A stretch of 64,000 nt of DNA from Ruegeria_C sp041537905 (GCF_041537905.1 NZ_JBGRUO010000025.1:14727-78726), one strand, 5' to 3'; shown: positions 27,002-36,521, counted from the first letter of the stretch. Notes: generated from the sequence alone by a model not told the origin. Made by a program: numbers and translations.

Positions 27002-28111
27002 TCAACTCTCTTCGCGCAGCCGGTTGCGGTGGCGGGCCAGCCAGTGGGCGATGGATAGCAGGGGCAGGTCCTTGAGCTCATGCGCGTCCACCTTTGCCAT
27101 CAGCTCGTCAAAAGACAGGATCGCGCTGCGGATATCCTCGCCCTCACCATCAAGCCCGCCATTTTCGGTGGTTTCGGTCAGATCGGCGAGGCCGACATAA
27201 AGGTGCAGAAACTCGGTCGACGACCCGCTGGAGGAATAGGCCCGCCCGGCGCATTCAAGCGCGCGCAACTGGATATGCGCCTCTTCCCGCGCCTCGCGAT
27301 GGGCGGCCTGCTCGGGGGTTTCGCCGGGATCAACCATGCCAGCCACAGGTTCCCACATCCAGGGCGCCGGGTCGCCGATCATATAGACCGGCGCGCGGAA
27401 CTGTTCGACCAGCAACACGCAATCGCGCTGCGGATCATAGGGCAACACCACTGCCGCCGCGCCCTGCATGAGCGCGCTGCGCCCCAGCATAGGTGTCATG
27501 CCGCCCTCGTAGCGTTGGTGCTGAACCTGCATTTCATCCACCGCAAAATACCCCTGATAGGCGCGATGATAGCTGTGGACGACCACCTCACGCGTTTGCG
27601 GGGCGGACCGGGTTTCGGCGGCGATCCGGGCGGCGGCGCGCATGCGAACCGCGGGAAAGCTGCGCGCCACGTCCTCGGCGCTGCGGCGGCCATAAAACGC
27701 CATCACTTCCAGCGCGGCATATTCCGAAAGCTGTCCCCATTCCGAAACCCAACCTTGCAACGACCAGAGCGCGCCGGGTTGCCAGAGATCGGGATCGGGA
27801 AAGAAGAGTTCTGCCGCCGCGCTTGACCCGTCTTCACAAATCACCTGGCGGACCGACAGGGCGTAATCGAACCCGCCCTCGTAAAATTCTATCCGGTTCA
27901 GGTCTTCGACCGATAATCCTCGCACAAGCAGGCCCGGCGCGGATTGACCGGCGGCTGGCAGGATCATCGGAAAGGGTTGCCCCGTGACTGCATGGACGGC
28001 GTGATCGGGCAGATGGGCCGGAACCAGATCAATCTGCTCCGTGGAACACCCCAGAACGATTTCAAGCAGGGGGCGATGCCGCAGCGTGCCGTAAAAGAAC
28101 AGGTTTTTCAC
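27002..28111 (-). CDS. trgB: Gamma-glutamylcyclotransferase-like/NUDIX fusion (TrgB-like)
   Basis: A 369-residue two-domain protein. Residues 1 to about 130 are a gamma-glutamylcyclotransferase-like (AIG2) domain beginning VKNLFFYGTLRHRP. About 175-360 form a NUDIX hydrolase domain with the box GMVDPGETPEQAAHREAREEA, slightly variant but with the REAxEE core, of the ADP-ribose pyrophosphatase type. The start is uncertain: the GTG at 28111 begins the conserved domain 25 bases after the trgA stop but has no SD; an ATG at 28186 would overlap trgA. Together with trgA and cysK it matches the tellurite-resistance locus of R. sphaeroides. Confidence 0.8.
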   Translation of the reverse strand: MKNLFFYGTLRHRPLLEIVLGCSTEQIDLVPAHLPDHAVHAVTGQPFPMILPAAGQSAPGLLVRGLSVEDLNRIEFYEGGFDYALSVRQVICEDGSSAAAELFFPDPDLWQPGALWSLQGWVSEWGQLSEYAALEVMAFYGRRSAEDVARSFPAVRMRAAARIAAETRSAPQTREVVVHSYHRAYQGYFAVDEMQVQHQRYEGGMTPMLGRSALMQGAAAVVLPYDPQRDCVLLVEQFRAPVYMIGDPAPWMWEPVAGMVDPGETPEQAAHREAREEAHIQLRALECAGRAYSSSGSSTEFLHLYVGLADLTETTENGGLDGEGEDIRSAILSFDELMAKVDAHELKDLPLLSIAHWLARHRNRLREES

Positions 28112-28136
28112 AACAGGAGGACCGTTCAATAGGGGT

Positions 28137-28577
28137 TCAGCGCCATCTGCGCCATGCGAACTCGGTTGCCAGACCGGCGAGGACACCGCCGATCAGGAGC
28201 GTCATGATAACGTTCGGTACTGCGATCGTGTAAGCATAGTCGATCCCGATCCGAAAAATCGCCCCGATGGCCTCGAAGGGCCCACCATAGCGGTTGCGCA
28301 TCGCCTGTTGGAACATCTCGTAGCAGCCCTGAACAAAAAGCCCCCAGAAGACCAGAACGACGATTCCGGTAACGCCGTTATTGATCGCATTGGTGATGCC
28401 CCTGCCCGCGCGTTTGCCCATCGTGATCCAGCCGACGAGTATACCAAGACCAATGTTCACATAAGTGAAATAGCCGAAATCCAACCCCTCGGGCATCAGC
28501 GGAATGATCTGCCCCGATACGATGAACGCAATCAGCGCCAGACAAGTGGCGGCGACGAGTCGGGCGGCGTCGGGCAT
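28137..28577 (-). CDS. trgA: TrgA-family membrane protein
   Basis: A 146-residue inner-membrane protein with four hydrophobic segments (about 5-27, 33-52, 64-85, 112-138). It resembles TrgA, the membrane protein of the R. sphaeroides tellurite locus, and precedes the trgB-like gene. The molecular function is unknown. Confidence 0.75.
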   Translation of the reverse strand: MPDAARLVAATCLALIAFIVSGQIIPLMPEGLDFGYFTYVNIGLGILVGWITMGKRAGRGITNAINNGVTGIVVLVFWGLFVQGCYEMFQQAMRNRYGGPFEAIGAIFRIGIDYAYTIAVPNVIMTLLIGGVLAGLATEFAWRRWR

Positions 28578-28594
28578 ATTGTCCTGGGTCCTGC

Positions 28595-29803
28595 TCAGCT
28601 TGGTCTTGCTAGGGTAATCTGTGTCACATCGCAGGTGCCGGTGTCAAAGGCCGCCCCGCAAGAGGTCAGATAATAATTCCACATGCGGCGGAACCGTTCA
28701 TCAAAGCCCATGGCGGCGATCTGTTCCCATTTCTCGTTGAAGGTTTCGTGCCAGCGCCGCAGGGTCAGGTCATAGCTCTTGCCGAACTCTTTCGAACTGA
28801 CGAAGTTCAGCCCCGCCATATCCACCTGCTGACGCAGGATTTTCGGAGCCGGAAGCATGCCGCCGGGAAAGATGTATTTCTGGATGAAATCAACGCCGTT
28901 TCGGTAGATTTCCCAGCGCTTGTCCGCCACGGTAATGATCTGCAAGGTCGCCTGTGCGCCGGGCTTGAGCCGGTCGCGCACCGTGTTGAAATAGACCGGC
29001 CAGTATTTCTCGCCCACCGCTTCGAACATCTCGATCGAGGCGATGCCGTCATAGCTGCCGCGCTCGTCGCGATAGTCTTGCAGTTTGAACTCCACGTGAT
29101 CGGATAGACCCGCCTTTTCAATGCGTTGTGATGCGTATTTCAACTGCTCCTGACTCAGGGTCAGGCCGGTAACCCGCAAACCACGTTCTTTCGCGGCATA
29201 TTCGGCAAACCCGCCCCAACCGCAGCCGATCTCAAGGATATGATCGCCGGGTTTCGCGCCCATCTCATCTACCAGACTGGCATATTTTGCGATCTGCGCC
29301 TTTTCCAGGCTTTCCTGTCCGGTCTCGAAGATGGCGCTGGAATAGGTCATCGTGTCATCCAGCCATGCCGCGTAGAAGTCATTACCCAGATCATAGTGGT
29401 ACGAGATGTTCTTCTTTGCCTGTTCGCGGTGATTGCGCTGCAACCAGAACCGCAACCGTTCATAAGCGCGGGCCAGGAACTGTCCGGTGAACCCGTCATA
29501 GACGGTCTCGTTGCCCAGATGCACCAAATCCATGAAGGCGCGCAGATCAGGGGTGCTCCAGTCGCCTTCCAGATAGGCATCGGAAAAGCCCAGATCGCCC
29601 TCACGGACCAGCCTGGCAAAGATGTCCGGGTCATGCACATCGATCTGCGCGACCGGGCCGGGCAATTTGCCCTCGGACCGGAACACCCGACCGTCCGGCA
29701 GCACGATATCGAGACGCCCGGAATTCATATGTTCGAGCATCTTCATGACTTGCGTAAAATATCTGGGCAGGTTTTTTTGCCCATGGGTCGATGTCAGGAT
29801 CAT
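28595..29803 (-). CDS. cfa: Cyclopropane-fatty-acyl-phospholipid synthase family protein
   Basis: A 402-residue SAM-dependent enzyme that adds a methylene bridge to unsaturated acyl chains of phospholipids. Motifs are SYHYDLGNDFYAAWLDDTMTYS, ILEIGCGWGGFAEYAA, and the bicarbonate-site region DGIASIEMFEAVGEKYW. GGGAGAG precedes the ATG. Family members also include fatty-acid methyltransferases, so the exact product is not certain. Confidence 0.9.
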   Translation of the reverse strand: MILTSTHGQKNLPRYFTQVMKMLEHMNSGRLDIVLPDGRVFRSEGKLPGPVAQIDVHDPDIFARLVREGDLGFSDAYLEGDWSTPDLRAFMDLVHLGNETVYDGFTGQFLARAYERLRFWLQRNHREQAKKNISYHYDLGNDFYAAWLDDTMTYSSAIFETGQESLEKAQIAKYASLVDEMGAKPGDHILEIGCGWGGFAEYAAKERGLRVTGLTLSQEQLKYASQRIEKAGLSDHVEFKLQDYRDERGSYDGIASIEMFEAVGEKYWPVYFNTVRDRLKPGAQATLQIITVADKRWEIYRNGVDFIQKYIFPGGMLPAPKILRQQVDMAGLNFVSSKEFGKSYDLTLRRWHETFNEKWEQIAAMGFDERFRRMWNYYLTSCGAAFDTGTCDVTQITLARPS

Positions 29804-29877
29804 CCGCTCTCCCTATCGCGGTGCGTTACAAGGCTAATTCGAGTTGGTTTTTCAGGCAAGCGTTTGTTTTAACACGA

Positions 29878-31302
29878 TTACACTCCTTTTAGTTGATAGG
29901 CGGCAAGAGCCCGCTTGCGCCCTACATCCAGTGGCACGACCGGGCCGGGATAGGGATCACCGGGGGCAAGGCTCCATAGGCGCGGTGCCGCCCGAAAAAA
30001 GCTGAGCGCGGTATCCGGCGGATCGGGCTGCGTTTCAGCCAGCCACCGCGCCACGTAAACCCCGTCAGTGTCAAACTTTTTCTGCTGAAGCTCGGGGTTG
30101 AACACACGAAAATACGGCGCGGCGTCCGGTCCGGTACCCGCAACCCATTGCCAGCCCATCGCGTTCGAGGCCGGATCCCAGTCCGCAAGGGTATCGGCAA
30201 ACCAGTCCATTCCGATTTTCCAATGTGTCATCAGATGCTTGGTCAGAAAACTTGCCACGATCATCCGCGCGCGGTTGTGCATGCGTCCGGTGACGTAAAG
30301 CTCGCGCATCGCCGCATCAACAAATGGTATACCGGTACGTCCCTGTTTCCAGGCCAGAACCTCGGGCGCATCCGCATCTGTGCGCCAGGGAAAGCTGTCC
30401 CAGCCCTCCTTCCAGTTGCCACTCAGCAGATGCGGCGCGTGGTACATCAGGTGATAGGCGAATTCGCGCCAAACCACCTCCTTGAGGAAGTGTTCGGCGC
30501 CGTTTTGGTGTTCCGCCCTTGCCCGCTGCCCTGCCAGCCAAAGCAGTCGGGGGCTGATCTCGCCAAGGCTCAGGTAGTCAGACAGGCCGGAGGTTGCGTC
30601 GATCGCCGGATAGTCCCGCTGCGTCTTGTAGCCGTCGATGGAGGTCTCGACAAAGGCATCCAGCCGCGCCCGCGCCGACGCCTCGCCGGGTGTTACATGG
30701 GCGCCGACCACCGCAGCGCCCCGGTTCATTGCAGCCTCGAGATGCCAGGTTTCAAGCTGTTCCGACCACGGCCACGCAGCAGGTGCCGGGATACGGGCAG
30801 GTTCCGGCAGGGCGGCGGCGACCTCCCGGCCCTGCACGGCGCGCCACAGGGCGGAATAGACCTTGAAATATCCACCGGTCTTGGTGCTGACGGTCCAGGG
30901 TTCGAACAGAAGATGCCCCTCGAACGAACGCGCATCGATGCCCTGCGCTTTCAGATCGGCTTTGATCGCGCTGTCTCGTGCCTGCGCCTTGGGATCATAA
31001 AGGCGGCTCCACCAGACCGCCCCTGCGCCGGTTTCCTGCAGCAGATCGCGCAACACCTGCGCGGCCTCGCCTCGGCGCAGGATCAACCGGCTGCCGCGCG
31101 CGTCCAGAGCCTGCGTAAAGCTCTCAAGACCCAGCCCAAGCCGCCATTTCGGCGCCGCGCCCAGATCTGACACCGCGTCATCCGCGATGAATACAGGCAG
31201 AACCGGCCGGCCGCTGCGGCAAGCCTCATGAAACCCCGGATGATCCGCCAGCCGCAGATCGCGCCTGAACCAGAAAATGATAGGTGAACGCTGACCGCCC
31301 AT
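29878..31302 (-). CDS. phrB: Deoxyribodipyrimidine photolyase
   Basis: A 474-residue light-dependent DNA repair enzyme with the N-terminal photolyase domain (IIFWFRRDLRLADHPGF) for the antenna cofactor and a C-terminal FAD domain (about 200-470: GRTGIPFVDAAMRELYVTG, MHNRARMIVASFLTKHL, then NAMGWQWVAGTGPDAAPYFR). This is a class I CPD photolyase pattern. A GGCGGGGG-type SD precedes the ATG. Confidence 0.92.
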   Translation of the reverse strand: MGGQRSPIIFWFRRDLRLADHPGFHEACRSGRPVLPVFIADDAVSDLGAAPKWRLGLGLESFTQALDARGSRLILRRGEAAQVLRDLLQETGAGAVWWSRLYDPKAQARDSAIKADLKAQGIDARSFEGHLLFEPWTVSTKTGGYFKVYSALWRAVQGREVAAALPEPARIPAPAAWPWSEQLETWHLEAAMNRGAAVVGAHVTPGEASARARLDAFVETSIDGYKTQRDYPAIDATSGLSDYLSLGEISPRLLWLAGQRARAEHQNGAEHFLKEVVWREFAYHLMYHAPHLLSGNWKEGWDSFPWRTDADAPEVLAWKQGRTGIPFVDAAMRELYVTGRMHNRARMIVASFLTKHLMTHWKIGMDWFADTLADWDPASNAMGWQWVAGTGPDAAPYFRVFNPELQQKKFDTDGVYVARWLAETQPDPPDTALSFFRAAPRLWSLAPGDPYPGPVVPLDVGRKRALAAYQLKGV

Positions 31303-31351
31303 CTTGCCCCCGCCTCTTTATCTCTAGATACGGCGGCGACGGGAGGCCGGA

Positions 31352-32575
31352 TCACAAAACGCGGTCAAGTGCCTCGATCAGCAGGTCAATTTCAGCTTTC
31401 GAGGTGTAATGCGTGAAGCTCATGCGAAAGACGCCGCGTGCCGGATCGACGCCCATCCCCGCCAGCGGGCGCACCGCATAAAAATCGCCACCATCCGCCA
31501 TGATCCCGTATTGCGCCAATTCGGCGGCGACCGGCTGGGCAGGACGGTCCAGCGACAGTGCAACAGTCGGTGCGCGCAGCTCTGCCCGGTCGGGACCCAA
31601 CAAGCGCACAGAGTTGCGCTCTTTCACCGCGTCGAGCAGCGGTTGCAGCAGCGCAGTCTCCTGCTCCCGCATCAGATCATGCACAAAGGCACCGCGCGCC
31701 GCCGCACCATCGACCGGCCCACCATGATGATCGCACAGGGCGTCCACATAATCCGCCATCCCGGCACATGCCGCGATCTGCGCGTGATCCGGTCCCGCTG
31801 GGGTGAAGCGTTTGTACAGAACGTCACCGTTGAAATAATGCCCCTGATTGGGAAGCATCTCGCCCAGGGCGCGCCGGATCACCATGCAGCCCTGATGCGG
31901 GCCATAGGTCTTGTAGCTTGAAAACAGATAGATATCCGGCCCCAGCGCGCCCACATCGGAAAACCCATGCGGCGCATAAGAAACACCGTCAACGCAGACA
32001 AAGGCCCCCGCCGCATGGGCAATCGCGGTGATCTCGGTCACCGGGTTGATCTCGCCCACCACATTCGAGCAATGCGGGAAACAGACCAGCCGCACCTTCT
32101 CGTCCAGCAGGTTTTCCAATTGCTCGGGGTCCAGATGACCGCTCTCGGGATCAATCCGCCATTCGCGAATCTCGATCCCGTCCTCGGCCAGCCGCCGCCA
32201 CGGACCGCTATTGGCCTCATGATCCTGATCGGTGACCACAATCGCCTCACCCGGCTGCATCCATTTGCGCACGGCCTGCGCCAGCACATAGGTATTCTGC
32301 GTGGTCGAGGGACCAAAGCTCAACTCATCCGTCTCAACCCCCAGCAAGGCCGCCATGCGCACCCGCGCCTCGTCCATCTCTTCACCGCCCAGACGGCTGG
32401 CGTCATAGCTGGCATAGGGCTGCACCTTGCGCTGGGTATAAAACCGCGTCAGCCGGTCAATCACCTGACGGCAGGTATAAGACCCGCCCGCATTCTCGAA
32501 AAACGCTTGTCCCTGCAGGGACGGCTCTGCAAAAGCGGGGAATTGCGCGCGCACGAAATCGATATCTAGGGCCAT
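31352..32575 (-). CDS. Class V aminotransferase / cysteine desulfurase-like enzyme
   Basis: A 407-residue PLP enzyme of the aminotransferase class V fold. The PLP lysine is in YLFSSYKTYGPHQG; FENAGGSYTCRQVID lies at the N-terminus and FGPSTTQNTYVLAQAV follows. It resembles the cysteine-desulfurase-like proteins that are common next to unrelated genes and lacks an obvious desulfurase Cys loop, so the reaction is not assigned. GGAG precedes the ATG. Confidence 0.85.
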   Translation of the reverse strand: MALDIDFVRAQFPAFAEPSLQGQAFFENAGGSYTCRQVIDRLTRFYTQRKVQPYASYDASRLGGEEMDEARVRMAALLGVETDELSFGPSTTQNTYVLAQAVRKWMQPGEAIVVTDQDHEANSGPWRRLAEDGIEIREWRIDPESGHLDPEQLENLLDEKVRLVCFPHCSNVVGEINPVTEITAIAHAAGAFVCVDGVSYAPHGFSDVGALGPDIYLFSSYKTYGPHQGCMVIRRALGEMLPNQGHYFNGDVLYKRFTPAGPDHAQIAACAGMADYVDALCDHHGGPVDGAAARGAFVHDLMREQETALLQPLLDAVKERNSVRLLGPDRAELRAPTVALSLDRPAQPVAAELAQYGIMADGGDFYAVRPLAGMGVDPARGVFRMSFTHYTSKAEIDLLIEALDRVL

Positions 32576-32706
32576 GTCTGCTCCGGGCTTTGTTTGGAAA
32601 ATGGATGCAGATCGCGGGCTGCGGGGTCAAGGGCGATCCTGATGACAGTTTCTGACATTGGCTCATGACACTCTGCTGCCATTCCACACATACAGGAGCA
32701 TGTGAG

Positions 32707-33090
32707 ATGAGCTTTCAACCCAAGGATTTTCTGGTCTGGGGCGAAGTACCGGTCAGTGACCTCGACAAGGCGGTTGCCTTCTACAGCCGGGTGACCGGTG
32801 CCGATCTTTCGATCGACGAAACCGGCCCCAATCCAGTGGCCATGTTCCAGCCCAAAGATCCCAAGACCGGTATCGCGCTGCACCTCTATCCCGGCACCCC
32901 GGCCAGCGACGGGCGCGGCCCGACGTTGCACCTGACTGCCGAAGGCACGCTGCAAGAGGTCATGGACCGCGTCTTCGAAGCCGGAGGCCGCGTGACATCT
33001 GAAATCATTGAGATTCCGCCGGGTCGTTTCTTCTACGCCACCGATCCCGACGGCAATTCTCTGGGCTTCTTCAAGGCCAATTCCGACTGA
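32707..33090 (+). CDS. VOC-family (glyoxalase/bleomycin-resistance fold) protein
   Basis: A 127-residue protein with the vicinal-oxygen-chelate fold: VPVSDLDKAVAFYSRVTGADL in the first half and a terminal RFFYATDPDGNSLGFFKAN. The ATG at 32707 has AGGAG 9 bases upstream; an in-frame ATG at 32665 is less likely. Convergent with acuI. The substrate is unknown. Confidence 0.85.
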   Translation: MSFQPKDFLVWGEVPVSDLDKAVAFYSRVTGADLSIDETGPNPVAMFQPKDPKTGIALHLYPGTPASDGRGPTLHLTAEGTLQEVMDRVFEAGGRVTSEIIEIPPGRFFYATDPDGNSLGFFKANSD

Positions 33091-33103
33091 GCCGGTCGGC
33101 CCG

Positions 33104-34099
33104 TCAGGCGTTCACATCCACCACAACGCGGCCCTGAACCTGTCCGGCCAGGATATCGGCCCCCAATTGCGGCAGATCGCTCAGGGTCGCGGGCCGCACC
33201 ATCGCTTCCAGCTTGTCCATGGGCAGGTCGGTGGCGATGCGCTGCCAGGCCCGCAGCCGGTTGTCATAGGGCTGCATGACAGATTCGATGCCCAGCAGGT
33301 TCACCCCGCGCAGCAGGAACGGAATGACCGAGGCGGGCAGGTTCGCCCCACCGGCCAGACCGACCGCCGCAACCGAGGCACCGTATTTCATCTGCCCCAG
33401 CACGCGGGCCAGCATGGCACCACCCACGGCATCGACACAGCCTGCCCAGCTCTCGCTTTCCAGCGGACGTTTGACCGTTTCGTTCAACTCTTCGCGCGCC
33501 ACAATCTGGGTCGCTCCAAGCGACGTGAGGTAGTCCGCGCTCTCGGGCCGACCGGTTACCGCCGCGACCTCATATCCCAGATGCGCCAGAATCGCCGTCG
33601 TGACCGAACCGACACCACCTGCCGCCCCGGTAACCAGAACCGGACCATGCCCGGGTTCCAGCCCGTGATCCTCCAGCGCCATCACCGACAGCATCGCGGT
33701 CAGCCCGGCAGTTCCCACCGCCATCGCCTGACGGGAACTCAGCCCGTCCGGCAAAGGCACCAGCCAGTCGGCGCGCATATTGGCCTTCTGCGCGTAGCCG
33801 CCCCAATGCGCCTCGCCTACGCGCCAACCGGTCTGCACTACCTTGTCACCGGGCTTGTAGCGCTCATCCGAGGACGCCTCGACGGTGCCGGAAAAATCCA
33901 CGCCCGGCACATGCGGGTATTTCCGCACCAAACCGCCGCCATGCGAGCTCAGGCACAGCCCATCCTTGTAGTTCACGGTGGAGTATTCCACCGCAACCGT
34001 CACCTCACCCTCGGGCAGGTCGCTTTCGGACAGTTGCTTCAGAACGGCGCTCGCCTTGCCGCTCTCCTCGTCTTTTTCCATCACCAATGCGTTGAACAT
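33104..34099 (-). CDS. acuI: Acryloyl-CoA reductase AcuI-type oxidoreductase
   Basis: A 331-residue zinc-free medium-chain dehydrogenase/quinone oxidoreductase of the YhdH/AcuI group. It shows VPGVDFSGTVEAS, the NADPH-site VTGAAGGVGSVTTAIL and EWSG-like helix boundaries. AcuI reduces toxic acryloyl-CoA to propionyl-CoA during DMSP breakdown. Its place directly downstream of dmdA, as in Ruegeria pomeroyi, supports this call over a generic quinone reductase. Confidence 0.88.
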   Translation of the reverse strand: MFNALVMEKDEESGKASAVLKQLSESDLPEGEVTVAVEYSTVNYKDGLCLSSHGGGLVRKYPHVPGVDFSGTVEASSDERYKPGDKVVQTGWRVGEAHWGGYAQKANMRADWLVPLPDGLSSRQAMAVGTAGLTAMLSVMALEDHGLEPGHGPVLVTGAAGGVGSVTTAILAHLGYEVAAVTGRPESADYLTSLGATQIVAREELNETVKRPLESESWAGCVDAVGGAMLARVLGQMKYGASVAAVGLAGGANLPASVIPFLLRGVNLLGIESVMQPYDNRLRAWQRIATDLPMDKLEAMVRPATLSDLPQLGADILAGQVQGRVVVDVNA

Positions 34100-34139
34100 C
34101 TCAGCAGTCCTTTCTTATCCAATCCAACCAGATCCGCTC

Positions 34140-34195
34140 TTCATCTGGCTGAAAATATCCCGGGGGGAGCCGCGACGCGACAGGGGCAGAGCCCC
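34140..34195 (-). repeat. Dispersed intergenic element after dmdA
   Basis: Read on the minus strand after the dmdA stop: a small GGGGC-TCT-GCCCC hairpin (34183-34195), then CCCCGGGATATTTTC and CAGATGAA (34140-34165). A nearly identical layout follows dctD at 56509-56580, so this is a repeated unit that may act in transcript ending. Confidence 0.6.
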
Positions 34196-34201
34196 CACCC
34201 C

Positions 34202-35305
34202 CTATATCCAGAAGCGATCCCGCACGATTGCGGGCCGCATGCCCTGAGGCGTTTCAATTTCCAGCGCAGTACCTGGGTCCCAATGGCTCAGATGCAGCAT
34301 GCCGATCGAGACATTGGTGTCAAAATCCGGCGACCAGGCGGCAGAGGTCACCTGCCCCACCCGCTTGCCGCCGACATAGGCTGGCCAGGCGCGCTCGCAG
34401 GGCGGCACCGGATCACCCTCGATGGCAATAGGCCGTATCTGCTGTACCGGCCCCTCCTTGGCCACACGCAGCAGCGCATCCCGACCGATACAGCCAATCG
34501 CAGTATGGGTGTTGCAGAACCGGCCCAGACCACATTCATGCGGCGTGTTGTCGTCGGTCATGTCATTCCCATAAGACAGCAGCCCACCCTCGATCCGCTC
34601 AATCAGGTTCGGGCATCCCGCGCGCACCTGCAGATCCTCACCGGCAGCAAACAGCGCGTTCCAGAGCGGCATGCCGATATTGGCGCCCTCCACATAGATC
34701 TCGAACCCGCCCTGTTTGGAATAGCCCGACCGCGCCACGGCCAGATCGCGGCCTTCGAACTGGAACATGTCGAACCTGAAGAACCGGATATCGCGTACCC
34801 GGTCTCCGAAGAGACGCGCCATCAAGTCATCCGCCTTCGGCCCCTGCACGGCGAGTGGCGAGACATCCGGCTCATCCACCAGTACGTCCAGACGATAGCC
34901 ATTTGCCAGCCCCTTGACCCACAGCAGCAGATCGCTGTCGGCAATGGAAATCCACCAGCGATCCTCAGACAGTTTCACCGCCACCGGGTCATTCAGCATC
35001 CCGCCCGTCTCATCGACGATCGGCACATAATAGCATTGGCCGGGCAGCATGCCGCGCAGATCGCGCGGTGTCAGCATCTGCATCAGCCGCGCCGCATCCG
35101 GGCCGCGCAGCTCCACCTGACGCTCACAAGACACGTCCCAGACCTGAACATGACTTTTGAGATGGCGGTAATCGGCCTCGACACTCTCGAACACCGTTGG
35201 CAACCGCATCCGGTTATAGACAGTGTAGGCTTTGGCGCCCGCAGCCTCGACCCCGTCCGAGAAAGGGGTGCGCCGCAAGCGGCGTGACAGGGAAATCTGC
35301 GCCAT
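34202..35305 (-). CDS. dmdA: Dimethylsulfoniopropionate demethylase DmdA
   Basis: A 367-residue GcvT/aminomethyltransferase-fold enzyme that moves a methyl group from DMSP to tetrahydrofolate, giving methylmercaptopropionate. It begins with SLSRRLRRTPF, and AYTVYNRMRLPTVFESVEADYRHLK, WDVSCERQVELRGPDAARL and CPNLIERIEGGLLSYGNDMT closely follow the R. pomeroyi DmdA pattern rather than GcvT. The acuI gene follows. Together they form the demethylation route and acryloyl-CoA detoxification. Confidence 0.9.
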   Translation of the reverse strand: MAQISLSRRLRRTPFSDGVEAAGAKAYTVYNRMRLPTVFESVEADYRHLKSHVQVWDVSCERQVELRGPDAARLMQMLTPRDLRGMLPGQCYYVPIVDETGGMLNDPVAVKLSEDRWWISIADSDLLLWVKGLANGYRLDVLVDEPDVSPLAVQGPKADDLMARLFGDRVRDIRFFRFDMFQFEGRDLAVARSGYSKQGGFEIYVEGANIGMPLWNALFAAGEDLQVRAGCPNLIERIEGGLLSYGNDMTDDNTPHECGLGRFCNTHTAIGCIGRDALLRVAKEGPVQQIRPIAIEGDPVPPCERAWPAYVGGKRVGQVTSAAWSPDFDTNVSIGMLHLSHWDPGTALEIETPQGMRPAIVRDRFWI

Positions 35306-35306
35306 G

Positions 35307-35816
35307 TCAGTCCTCCTCGGGCATGAAGACCAGGTCGCTGACCGGCGCTGCCGAGCCTGTCTCGGTCAGCATCTGGTGCAACTGGCCCCGGTGATGGGTC
35401 TGATGATTGAACATATGGATCACACATTGCGCATAAGGCTTCACGACATCGGCTTCCTTGGCCGCCGAAAACCACGAAAACGCGCCGGTCAGCGGGCCAT
35501 CCTCAAGCCCGGCTGCCCAGTCGGAAATACGCGCGTCGATCTTGTCGCGCAGAGGCAGCCAGGCATCCAGATCGGCGCAGAGGGAAACGCTTTCGGGAAT
35601 GCCCCCGCCCGGCCCTTCGCCCTTGTCGAACCGCGAGATCCAGATCCAGTCACCCCAGAGCAGGTGGTTCGCCGTGCCCATGATCGAGCCAAAGAACGCC
35701 CCGCGGTCCCGCGTCAATTCCTTTTGCGGCAGGGCGCGCAGAAACCCCGAAAGCTGGGTGTTCTGCCAATGACCGTACCGCGCCATGTGGCGGGCATAAT
35801 CACCGGTGATCATCAC
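35307..35816 (-). CDS. DinB-family protein
   Basis: A 169-residue four-helix-bundle protein with three metal-ligand histidines in the usual places (NHLLWGD, and HMFNHQTHHRGQLHQML). DinB-like proteins are often thiol-dependent S-transferases; the thiol used here is unknown. It abuts dmdA (1-base gap) and overlaps the DUF1326 gene by 4 bases, so it is in the same transcript. Confidence 0.87.
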   Translation of the reverse strand: MMITGDYARHMARYGHWQNTQLSGFLRALPQKELTRDRGAFFGSIMGTANHLLWGDWIWISRFDKGEGPGGGIPESVSLCADLDAWLPLRDKIDARISDWAAGLEDGPLTGAFSWFSAAKEADVVKPYAQCVIHMFNHQTHHRGQLHQMLTETGSAAPVSDLVFMPEED

Positions 35817-36517
35817 TTTGGCCCGTGCCAGTCGATGGGGCAGATTTCGGCCGATTTGCCGCCGAAATCCCAGACCCGACCATAATCGCGCACTTTGGAT
35901 TTGGTGCCTTTGGCGACGATGATGTCCGGCCCCATCCAGTATTTCGAGTTGGTGACCATCACCGGATGCTCGGCATCCTTGCCCGCCAGCATCTCGATCT
36001 CGCCTTGAATCTTGCGCCCGATCATGATCCGCCGCTTGGTGCCATCACGCTCGATCTCGACGGGCGCGCGTTCGGCACCGATGATTTCAGAGACCAGCAT
36101 GGTGAAGAGGCCGGTGGTGCCGCCCGCCTGACCGCTGAAAATCTGCAGGATGCCGTTATAGGCCTTGCCGCTGGCGCGCTCATCCACATAGGCCGCAACC
36201 TTCCACTGGCCTTCGCCCATGCGACCGGGAATATCGACCAGCAGGCCGACATTGAGCCCCGACAGATCCTCTCCCTCGTAATGGCCCTCATCGATGATGA
36301 TCCCCATCCAGGCGTGGCAATGGCCCTCTGTCGGCGGGTGCGCGCCCAGCGAGACCACGCAGGGACAGAACAGGTCGCAGGAACAGTTCAGGATCAACTC
36401 GCCTTTGATGGCCCAATCGGTCGGCGACATCTCGCGCCGTTTCGGATTCGGCATGCGGCTGTCGATGCGTTGGCTGATCGGCAGACGATCGGCATCCGGT
36501 TTTCTGTTTTTTGCCAT
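35813..36517 (-). CDS. DUF1326 protein with Cys-rich motif
   Basis: A 234-residue DUF1326 protein. After a basic N-terminal stretch comes GELILNCSCDLFCPCVVSL and a downstream HCHAWMG, giving several Cys/His side chains that could bind metal. GGAGGATAACC precedes the ATG at 36517. Gap to the DUF2182 gene is 4 bases; these two families often occur together. Function unknown. Confidence 0.8.
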   Translation of the reverse strand: MAKNRKPDADRLPISQRIDSRMPNPKRREMSPTDWAIKGELILNCSCDLFCPCVVSLGAHPPTEGHCHAWMGIIIDEGHYEGEDLSGLNVGLLVDIPGRMGEGQWKVAAYVDERASGKAYNGILQIFSGQAGGTTGLFTMLVSEIIGAERAPVEIERDGTKRRIMIGRKIQGEIEMLAGKDAEHPVMVTNSKYWMGPDIIVAKGTKSKVRDYGRVWDFGGKSAEICPIDWHGPK

Positions 36518-36521
36518 AAGG

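Noticed and set aside
33008..35287. A 759-codon plus-strand frame opposite acuI and dmdA
   Set aside because: Antisense to two well-supported genes; His/Arg/Gln-rich composition is typical of shadows.
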